From positions 1 to 20,086 of the forward strand of contig JAUHZL010000012.1 in the NCBI GenBank assembly GCA_030425945.1: a DNA stretch of 20,086 bases, read 5' to 3'. The stretch comes from Alphaproteobacteria bacterium. Its GTDB lineage: Bacteria > Pseudomonadota > Alphaproteobacteria > Rhodobacterales > Rhodobacteraceae. Below the pieces are notes generated by a model. That model made no database searches, was not told the DNA's origin, and saw only the letters and a program-made list of their open reading frames with translations. Each line of letters starts with the position of its first letter. The first letter of the stretch is position 1. Shown piece by piece: positions 14,450-20,086 of this stretch. Position numbers and translations under genes: made by a program.

Positions 14450-14594
14450 GTCGGTCCCCATCCCCCTCTTGCCCTCGTAATCAACCGGGCTTCCCCCGAC
14501 CCTGCAAGAAAATTTCCGGGGCGCGGGCGCCGCACGTGGCGGACTGTCCCCATTCTGCCGCGACCGGGCAGACAGGGGTGCTGGGGGGGCCGGG

Positions 14595-15125
14595 TCAGAG
14601 GGCTGGCGGCCAGGGACGCGCCCCTTCGGCGGCGATCCAGGCCTGCACCCAGTCAGGCAGCGGCGGGCTTTCCTCGGGCAGGCCCAGCACCTGCGCCAGG
14701 TCGCGGCTGGGCACGATCCCCTTGCGATCGGTCACCGCCATCCGGAGCAGCGCCTGGCTGGTGCAGGTCTCGCCGCGCCACATGCTCTGGACGGCATAGG
14801 TGAAGCGGTCGTCCCAGCCGACGATGGTCGAGCGCATCTCGATCCGGTCCCACATCCGCACCCGGGCCCGGTAGCGCACCGAGGCCCCGGCGACGGTTCC
14901 GACCCATCCCTTCTCCCGCATCGCCCCGGTGATGCCGAGCCGCACGAAGAGGACGATCCGACCGAGATCGTAGAGGGTCAGCGTGCGGCCGTTGTTCAGC
15001 TCCATCCACATGTCGATGTCCCAGGGGAGGCAGATGTGGTGGCTGACATGGGTTTCGCCGACGCGCAGGCGCGGGGCCTTGCGGAAGCGCCAGAGGGCAC
15101 CGGCCATGCGGATGACGGGATACAT
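14595..15125 (-). CDS. Hot-dog fold acyl-CoA thioesterase family protein
   Basis: A 176-residue protein of the 4HBT/THEM6-like hot-dog family, expected to hydrolyse acyl-CoA or related thioesters in the cytosol. The key motif DIDMWMELNNGRTLTLYDLGR (about 36-56) corresponds to the active-site helix, with W and E where many relatives have H. The later strands VRYRARVRMWDRIEMRSTIVGWDDRF and MWRGETCTSQALLRMAV are also typical. CGGAG precedes the ATG by eight bases. It stands alone: the MFS gene lies 145 bases downstream with no clear hairpin-plus-U terminator between them. TTGACC (15179-15184) is a possible -35 but its -10 is poor. The substrate is unknown. Confidence 0.82.
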   Translation of the reverse strand: MYPVIRMAGALWRFRKAPRLRVGETHVSHHICLPWDIDMWMELNNGRTLTLYDLGRIVLFVRLGITGAMREKGWVGTVAGASVRYRARVRMWDRIEMRSTIVGWDDRFTYAVQSMWRGETCTSQALLRMAVTDRKGIVPSRDLAQVLGLPEESPPLPDWVQAWIAAEGARPWPPAL

Positions 15126-15205
15126 GCGGGGGGCTCCGGTTCGGGGTTCCGGGCCTTGGGACCAGCCCGCCGCGCTGCGGTCAAGGGCTACGTCGCGGCA
15201 GGGGA

Positions 15206-15234
15206 TTGCGCCTCCGGGGGGCTGTGCTTACGTC
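15206..15234 (+). promoter_or_regulatory. Candidate promoter for yggT
   Basis: TTGCGC (15206-15211) and TACGTC (15229-15234) are separated by 17 bp, about 30 bases before the gene. This is a weak match and a candidate only. Confidence 0.3.
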
Positions 15235-15264
15235 TTGGCCAACATTTTCTGACCGGTGATGCCC

Positions 15265-15552
15265 ATGACCTCGCTCCTGCAAATCCTGCTTCTGATCCTC
15301 GATGTTGTGTGGTTCATCATGATCGTCCACATCATCATGAGCTGGCTGATCAACTTCCAGGTGCTCAACCTGCGCCAGCCGTTGGTCGCGCAGATCTGGG
15401 ACGGGCTGAACCGCCTGCTTGAGCCGCTCTACGGCCGTATCCGCAGCATCCTGCCGCCGATGGGCGGGCTGGACCTCGCGCCGCTGATCGCCCTGATCGG
15501 GGTCTACGCGCTGCGGATCATTCTCATCAACAACGCCGCCGCCTTCTACTGA
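15265..15552 (+). CDS. yggT: YggT family membrane protein
   Basis: A 95-residue integral membrane protein with one YggT domain. The first helix is LLQILLLILDVVWFIMIVHIIMSW, followed by the conserved NFQVLNLRQP and the LNRLLEPLYGRIRSILPPMGGLDLAPLIAL block, then a C-terminal helix. YggT proteins are linked to membrane and osmotic homeostasis and often lie near division or wall genes; the biochemical role is unknown. The first codons are GTG-ATG-CCC-ATG (15256-15267); I chose ATG 15265 because GGTGA sits upstream at a usable distance, though 15256 or 15259 cannot be excluded. The stop is followed by a short GGCGC/GCGCC hairpin without a U-tract, then the 11-bp repeats. Confidence 0.9.
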   Translation: MTSLLQILLLILDVVWFIMIVHIIMSWLINFQVLNLRQPLVAQIWDGLNRLLEPLYGRIRSILPPMGGLDLAPLIALIGVYALRIILINNAAAFY

Positions 15553-15567
15553 GGCGCTGCGGCGCCC

Positions 15568-15622
15568 GTCGGTATCACGTCGGTGCAACGTCGGTATCGT
15601 GTCGGTGTCCGGTCGGTGCGCC
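15568..15622. repeat. Five tandem 11-bp repeats (GTCGGTNNNNN)
   Basis: The five consecutive units are GTCGGTATCAC, GTCGGTGCAAC, GTCGGTATCGT, GTCGGTGTCCG and GTCGGTGCGCC. All five keep GTCGGT at an exact 11-bp interval, while the last five bases vary. The array fills part of the 204-base yggT-recQ gap, ending about 135 bases before the recQ ATG. Confidence 0.9.
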
Positions 15623-15756
15623 GCCGTCTTACGGGGCGGTAAACGGGTCCGGGGCAGACTGGGCCGGTTCCCCGGTCCGTCGCCCTCTTGTCCCCCTGCC
15701 CCCACTATGGGATGGTCCGCGAAACACAAGAGCAGCCATATCTGGCGTTGAGGCCC

Positions 15757-17796
15757 ATGTCCGACCCCCAAGAGGTGTTGCACCGCGTCTTCGGATTCGA
15801 CGCCTTCCGTCCCGGTCAGGAAGAGATCGCGCAGGCGGTGATCTCGGGCGAGAACGTGCTGGCCATCATGCCCACGGGCGGGGGCAAGTCGCTGTGCTAC
15901 CAACTGCCCGCCCTGTGCCGCGAGGGGGTCACGGTGGTGATCTCGCCGCTGATCGCGCTGATGCGGGACCAGGTGCGCAGCCTGCGAGAGCTGGGGGTGG
16001 AGGCGGGGGCGCTGACTTCGGCCAATACCGAGGCGGAAACCGACGCGGTTCTGGACGCCCTGCGCGAGAAGCGGCTCAAGCTGCTCTACCTTGCCCCCGA
16101 GCGCCTCGCCTCGGGCGCGGCGGAGGGGTTGCTGCGCCGCTCGGGCGTCAGCCTGATCGCGGTGGACGAGGCGCATTGCGTCAGCCAGTGGGGCCACGAC
16201 TTCCGCCCCGACTACCTGCGGATCGGTGCGCTGCGGGCGCGGCTGGGCGTGCCGCTGGCGGCCTTTACCGCCACCGCCGATGCCGAGACGCAGGACGAGA
16301 TCGTCGAGAAGCTGTTCGACGGGACCGCGCCGCGCCGGTTCCTGCGCGGGTTCGACCGGCCCAACATCCACCTGGCGTTCCAGCCCAAGGACCAGCCGCG
16401 CCGGCAGATCCTGTCCTTCGCCGCGGCCCGGAAGGGGCAGTCGGGCATCGTCTACTGCGGCACCCGCGCGAAGACCGAGACGCTGGCGCAGGCGCTGGCG
16501 CAGGAGGGGCACCCGGCGGTCGCCTACCACGGCGGGATGGAGGCCGAGCCGCGCCGCACCGTCGAGGAGCGCTTCGCCCGCGAGGACGGGCTGATCGTGG
16601 TGGCGACGGTCGCCTTCGGGATGGGCGTGGACAAGCCCGATATCCGCTGGGTCGCCCATGCCGACCTGCCGAAGTCGATCGAGGCCTATTACCAGGAGAT
16701 CGGCCGCGCGGGCCGGGACGGGGCCCCGGCCGAGACGCTGACGCTCTACGGGCCGGACGACATCCGCCTGCGCCGCACCCAGATCGACGAGGGGCTGGCC
16801 CCGCCCGAGCGCAAGCAGGCCGATCACGGACGCCTCAACGCGCTGCTGGGCCTGGCCGAGGCGCTGGCCTGCCGCCGCCAGCAGTTGCTCGGCTACTTCG
16901 GCGAAACGGCCGAGCCCTGCGGCAACTGCGATCTCTGCGACCGCCCGCCCGAGACGTTCGACGCCACGACCCCGGTCCGCAAGGCACTGTCGGCGGCGCT
17001 GCGCACCGGCGAGAGCTTCGGCGCCGGGCACCTGATCGACATCCTGACCGGCACCGCCACCGAGAAGGTGCGCGCGCGCGGTCACGACGGGCTGCCGACC
17101 TTCGGCGTCGGCACCGAACTGGACCGGCGGACGTGGCAGGCGCTTTTTCGGCAGATGATGGGGCATGACCTGATGCGCCCCGATCCCACGCGGCACGGCG
17201 CGCTGGTGATGACCGAGGCGGCGCGCCCGATCCTGCGCGGCGAGGCGTCGATCCGGCTGCGCAAGGACGTGCTGGCCGCGCCCGACCGCCGCCCGGCGGT
17301 CAAGGCGCTGGTGTCGGACGAGGACGCGCCGCTGTTGTCGGCCCTGAAGGCGAAGCGCCGCGCGCTGGCCGAGGCCGCGGGCCTGCCTGCCTACATGGTC
17401 TTCCCCGACCGCACCCTGATCGAGATGGCCGAAACGAAGCCCGCGACGCTGGACGACATGGCGCGGGTCAACGGCGTCGGCGCGACCAAGCTGGAGAAAT
17501 ACGGCCAAGCCTTCCTGTCCGTCATTGCCGGGGCCGAGGTGGCCGACATGCACCCGGCCCGGCGGCGGTTGGCCGGGCGGCCCGAGGGCGAGCTTTACGA
17601 CGCGCTCTGCCGGGTGCAGGCCGACCTGGCCCGGGGCACCGACGGCACCGACAAGCCGGTGACCTGCTCGGCGGCGCAGTTGCGCAAGGTGGCCGAGATG
17701 CGGCCCGGCGACCTCGGTGCGCTGGCGCGGCTGCTGGGCGACCGGCGGGCCGAGCGCTTCGGGGATGCGTTCCTCGACGTGCTGCGCGCAGGCTAG
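15757..17796 (+). CDS. recQ: ATP-dependent DNA helicase RecQ
   Basis: A 679-residue superfamily 2, 3'-to-5' helicase acting in recombination and stalled-fork repair. In order: FGFDAFRPGQEEI (motif 0), IMPTGGGKS (Walker A), AVDEAHCVSQWGHDFRPDY (DEAH near 137-140 with the aromatic-rich loop), AFTATAD, VATVAFGMGVDKPD and QEIGRAGRDG. The RecQ zinc site is four cysteines at about 372, 388, 391 and 394. A winged-helix region follows, then an HRDC domain (about 525-598, with LPAYMVFPDRTLIEMA). The last ~75 residues look like a second, degenerate HRDC. I chose ATG 15757 because it gives the standard N-terminus; the frame is open to about 15688. No strong SD is visible. yaaA follows 72 bases downstream. 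Confidence 0.95.
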   Translation: MSDPQEVLHRVFGFDAFRPGQEEIAQAVISGENVLAIMPTGGGKSLCYQLPALCREGVTVVISPLIALMRDQVRSLRELGVEAGALTSANTEAETDAVLDALREKRLKLLYLAPERLASGAAEGLLRRSGVSLIAVDEAHCVSQWGHDFRPDYLRIGALRARLGVPLAAFTATADAETQDEIVEKLFDGTAPRRFLRGFDRPNIHLAFQPKDQPRRQILSFAAARKGQSGIVYCGTRAKTETLAQALAQEGHPAVAYHGGMEAEPRRTVEERFAREDGLIVVATVAFGMGVDKPDIRWVAHADLPKSIEAYYQEIGRAGRDGAPAETLTLYGPDDIRLRRTQIDEGLAPPERKQADHGRLNALLGLAEALACRRQQLLGYFGETAEPCGNCDLCDRPPETFDATTPVRKALSAALRTGESFGAGHLIDILTGTATEKVRARGHDGLPTFGVGTELDRRTWQALFRQMMGHDLMRPDPTRHGALVMTEAARPILRGEASIRLRKDVLAAPDRRPAVKALVSDEDAPLLSALKAKRRALAEAAGLPAYMVFPDRTLIEMAETKPATLDDMARVNGVGATKLEKYGQAFLSVIAGAEVADMHPARRRLAGRPEGELYDALCRVQADLARGTDGTDKPVTCSAAQLRKVAEMRPGDLGALARLLGDRRAERFGDAFLDVLRAG

Positions 17797-17827
17797 CCGG
17801 GCGGGGTGGACGGCGCGGCCTGCGCGC
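17784..17827 (+). repeat. Inverted repeat spanning the recQ stop codon
   Basis: GCGCGCAGGC (17784-17793) and GCCTGCGCGC (17818-17827) are perfect 10-base complements around a 24-base loop. The recQ TAG begins at the first loop base. No U-tract follows, so it may be mRNA 3' protection or a weak terminator between recQ and yaaA. Confidence 0.55.
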
Positions 17828-17868
17828 CTAGGATATGCGCTGCATTTCACGTTGCCGGAGGTTGCCCC

Positions 17869-18663
17869 ATGCTCACCGTCCTGTCGCCCGCCAAGCGCCT
17901 CGACTGGTCCGTGCCGACGCCCGCGGGGGCGACCGAGCCGGCGTTCGGGGCCGAGGCGATGTCGCTGGCGCGGACGGCACGTAACCTGCCGCTGCGGGAC
18001 CTGAAGGCGCTGATGGCGCTGTCGGATGACCTGGCGCGGCTGAACCGGGACCGGTTCAAGGCCTTCGCCGAGGCGCCGCAGCCGGAGGCGCTGCGCATCG
18101 CGGCCTATGCCTTTGCCGGGGACACCTACGTGGGCCTCGACGCGAAGAGCCTGTCGCCCGACGACCTGCGCTGGGCGCAGGACCGGCTGCGCATCCTGTC
18201 GGGGCTCTACGGCGTGCTGCGGCCGCTGGACCTGATCCAGCCCTACCGGCTGGAGATGGGCTCGCGGCTGAAGACGCGGCGCGGCGGGACGCTCTATGCC
18301 TATTGGGGCGACCGGATCGCGAAGGCGCTCAGGGCGCAGGCCGACGCGCTGGGGACCGGGACGCTGGTGAATTGCGCCTCGGCCGAATACTTCGGCGCGG
18401 TGGACCTGAAGGCGCTGGGCCTGCGGGTCATCACGCCGGGCTTCTACGAGGATCGTGACGGCGAGGTGAAGATCGTCAGCTTCTTCGCCAAGAAGGCGCG
18501 GGGCGCGATGGCGCGGTTCATCGTCGAGAACCGGCTGACCGATCCGGACGCGCTGGCCGGGTTCGAAACCGGCGGCTACCGGCTGGACCCCGACCGCTCG
18601 ACCCCCGATGCGCCGGTGTTCGTGCGCCCCTACGAAGAAGCGGGCGCGCGGCTGGCGTCGTAG
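17869..18663 (+). CDS. yaaA: Peroxide stress protein YaaA (DUF328)
   Basis: A 264-residue YaaA/UPF0246 protein, shown in E. coli to lower free iron and protect DNA during hydrogen peroxide stress. Conserved blocks are LSPAKRLDW at the start, SDDLARLNRDRFKAF, LRILSGLYGVLRPLDLIQPYRLEMG (about 117-141), VNCASAEYF and VKIVSFFAKKARGAMARF. The start at 17869 is well supported by GGAGG seven bases upstream. It follows recQ on the same strand, so a DNA-repair plus oxidative-stress unit is plausible, though an inverted repeat lies between them. Its last 34 bases overlap the 3' end of the VOC gene on the other strand. Confidence 0.93.
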   Translation: MLTVLSPAKRLDWSVPTPAGATEPAFGAEAMSLARTARNLPLRDLKALMALSDDLARLNRDRFKAFAEAPQPEALRIAAYAFAGDTYVGLDAKSLSPDDLRWAQDRLRILSGLYGVLRPLDLIQPYRLEMGSRLKTRRGGTLYAYWGDRIAKALRAQADALGTGTLVNCASAEYFGAVDLKALGLRVITPGFYEDRDGEVKIVSFFAKKARGAMARFIVENRLTDPDALAGFETGGYRLDPDRSTPDAPVFVRPYEEAGARLAS

Positions 18664-19058
18664 GCGACCAGCTCGACGGTGTTGCCCTCCGGGTCGGTCA
18701 GGAAAAGACCGCGCCAGCCGATCCAGTCGAAATGCTCGATGCGAAACGGGACGCCGGTGGTGGTGAAATGCGCCCGCGCGGCCTCCTGTTCGGCGAACGG
18801 CAGCGACAGGGCGAGATGGTGCAGGCTGGACCCGGGACCGGTGGCCGGGCGCGCGTCGTCGCGGAAGAGCGCCAGCACCGTGGTGTGGCCCGCCACGCCG
18901 TCTGCAATCCGGAAGAAGACGATCGGGTCGGTGTCGCTGCCGCGCAGGCGGGTCAGGCCGAGGGTCCCACCGTAGAAGGCCGCCATGGCGGGCAGGTCGT
19001 GACAGCGGATCGCGACCTCGCCGAGGCCGTGGATGCGGAAGGGGGGCTGTGTCGTCAT
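18630..19058 (-). CDS. VOC superfamily (glyoxalase-like) protein
   Basis: A 142-residue single VOC domain protein of the glyoxalase/dioxygenase superfamily with two beta-alpha-beta-beta-beta modules: GLGEVAIRCHDLPAMAAFYGGTLGL and, after a linker, SLHHLALSLPFAEQEAARAHF. The C-terminus FDWIGWRGLFLTDPEGNTVELVAYD is the usual DPxGNxxEL ending whose glutamate binds metal. Members are lyases, dioxygenases or antibiotic-binding proteins, so function stays open. The start at 19058 lies 4 bases after the histidine kinase stop, so the two are probably co-transcribed; the frame continues upstream to 19100 but that would overlap the kinase. The stop lies inside yaaA, convergent. Confidence 0.82.
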   Translation of the reverse strand: MTTQPPFRIHGLGEVAIRCHDLPAMAAFYGGTLGLTRLRGSDTDPIVFFRIADGVAGHTTVLALFRDDARPATGPGSSLHHLALSLPFAEQEAARAHFTTTGVPFRIEHFDWIGWRGLFLTDPEGNTVELVAYDASRAPASS

Positions 19059-19062
19059 GCCC

Positions 19063-20086
19063 TTACGGTGCCGGGTCGGGTCCCGGCGGGCAAGGGGCAT
19101 GGCGCGCGATGCGGTCGAGGAGGGCGGCCTTGTGCAGCGGCTTCGTCAGCACGTCGTCGACGCCGCTGGCGCGGATGCGGGCGAGATCGGCGTCGAGCGC
19201 ATGTGCGGTGAGCGCGATGATCGGGACGCGGCTCGCCCCCTCTGCCCGCTCGGCGGCGCGGATCGCGCGGGTGGCGTCCATGCCGTCCATCTCGGGCATC
19301 GAGATGTCCATGAAGACGAGATCGGGCCGCAGGTCCTGCCACGCCGCGACGGCGGCGCGGCCATCGCCGACGAAGGTGATGTCGAGCGGCTGGTCCTTCA
19401 GCATCTTGCCGAAGACGAGCTGGTTGGTGCGGTTGTCCTCGGCCGCGAGGACCCGCAGGCGGGGCGTTGCGGGCGGCGCCGGGTCCGGGGGAACCGTCGT
19501 CGCGGGTGGCGCGTCGGGGGCACGGGCGGCGATCCGCAGTGCATCGAGGCGGCGATGCAGGGCGCGGGGGTCGTAGGGCGGCGCGAGGCGGCCGACGAAG
19601 GGCGGATCGGCGACCGGATGGCGGTCCTCCGGGTCGTGCAGGACGACCAGCGGCGCGGCGTCGGCGGCGGCCAGACCGGCCGCGAGGGCCGCGGTCCGCG
19701 CCAGCACCCTGCCGGCGGTCAGGATCACGACGGCGGGGGGTGGATCGGCCGTCAGCGCCCGGCGCAGCGCCGAGACCGAGCGGCAGCGGGTGACGCTGCA
19801 CCCAAGCTCGGCGAGCGCGTCGGACAAGGCCGGATCGACCGGGCGGCGGGTGTCCAGCAGGGCGACGCGGCAGGCGATCGGGGCCGGGCTGCGCGGCACG
19901 GCGGCGACCGGCAGCGGCAGGCGCAGGGTGAAGGTCGCGCCCGCGCCGAGGCGGCTGTCCACCGTGATGTCGCCGCCCATCAGCCGGGCGAGCTGGCGGG
20001 TGATGGCGAGGCCGAGGCCGGTGCCCTCGAACCGGCGGTTGGTCTGTTCCTCGGCCTGTGCGAATTCGCCGAAGATGTGTTCGAGG
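19063..20086 (-). CDS. Hybrid sensor histidine kinase, C-terminal part (N-terminus outside window)
   Basis: The visible ~340 residues continue past the right edge. First comes the end of the HATPase domain: IFGEFAQAEEQTNRRFEGTGLGLAIT (F and G2 boxes) and MGGDITVDSRLGAGATFTLRLP. Next is a ~110-residue receiver-like segment with no acidic pair (VALLDTRR), leucine-threonine where the phosphorylated Asp should be (AVVILTAGRV) and no KP lysine (RLAPPYDP). After a Pro-rich linker comes a normal receiver: LAAEDNRTNQ, LVFMDISMPEMDG (phospho-Asp codon 19306-19308), ALTAHA and LTKPL. There is no HPt domain. Signal and target are unknown because the sensor region is missing. Confidence 0.9.
   Translation of the reverse strand, partial: LEHIFGEFAQAEEQTNRRFEGTGLGLAITRQLARLMGGDITVDSRLGAGATFTLRLPLPVAAVPRSPAPIACRVALLDTRRPVDPALSDALAELGCSVTRCRSVSALRRALTADPPPAVVILTAGRVLARTAALAAGLAAADAAPLVVLHDPEDRHPVADPPFVGRLAPPYDPRALHRRLDALRIAARAPDAPPATTVPPDPAPPATPRLRVLAAEDNRTNQLVFGKMLKDQPLDITFVGDGRAAVAAWQDLRPDLVFMDISMPEMDGMDATRAIRAAERAEGASRVPIIALTAHALDADLARIRASGVDDVLTKPLHKAALLDRIARHAPCPPGPDPAP

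Noticed and set aside
14533..14538. Second CACGTG (and another at 1375-1380) as extra parS sites
   Set aside because: The flanks are GCC/GCG-type rather than GTT/AAC, so only the hexamer matches.
15568..15622. Tandem 11-bp units considered as a CRISPR array
   Set aside because: Units are far too short, have no unique spacers and no cas genes are nearby.
15181..17850. Minus-strand open frame of 889 codons opposite recQ and yggT
   Set aside because: It covers two well-conserved plus-strand genes and the tandem repeats; composition is typical of an antisense shadow.

Overview
The window looks like ordinary core chromosome of an alphaproteobacterium, most likely a member of the Rhodobacteraceae. 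The base composition is strongly GC-rich, most third codon positions are G or C, and genes are packed with 4-base stop/start overlaps. The proteins also fit: a UbiH/VisC-type hydroxylase, an Atg22-like UMF1 transporter, an M74 endopeptidase (MepA), a long RecQ and an N-terminally membrane-anchored FtsK. I see no transposase, integrase, phage gene, tRNA, rRNA or CRISPR array.

Layout. 1-5454, minus strand: amidase, a clear intrinsic terminator, then a class I/II aminotransferase 2 bases from ftsK, which runs off the left edge. 5543-6781, plus strand: a UbiH/UbiF-family hydroxylase, divergent from the amidase. It ends convergently on a shared CTAG with the next cluster. 6778-10308, minus strand: DMT transporter, arfB, a class III aminotransferase of the phospholyase (ETNPPL) type and a hydroxylysine-kinase-like phosphotransferase; the last three are joined by ATGA overlaps. 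10309-10596: a 288-base leader region with a TTGACA promoter, an extreme Shine-Dalgarno sequence, an 18-codon ORF and several hairpins. 10597-14449, minus strand: a UMF1-type MFS transporter, mepA and an exported phytase-like esterase in one overlapping chain, then a queuosine-precursor transporter. 14595-15125, minus strand: a hot-dog thioesterase. 15265-18663, plus strand: yggT, a five-copy 11-bp tandem repeat, recQ and yaaA. 18630-20086, minus strand: the C-terminal part of a hybrid histidine kinase and a VOC-family protein that overlaps yaaA tail to tail.

Four features stand out. First, a near-perfect parS centromere site (7374-7387) lies inside the kinase gene and suggests this locus is in the origin-proximal partition domain. 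Second, the leader upstream of the DMT transporter has an SD complementary to about 17 nt of the 16S rRNA 3' end, followed by a tiny ORF and a downstream copy of the anti-SD sequence. Third, five helically phased 11-bp repeats precede recQ. Fourth, a separated kinase plus phospholyase pair probably degrades a hydroxylated amine. None of these was tested by database search; family assignments rest on motifs and remembered family signatures.
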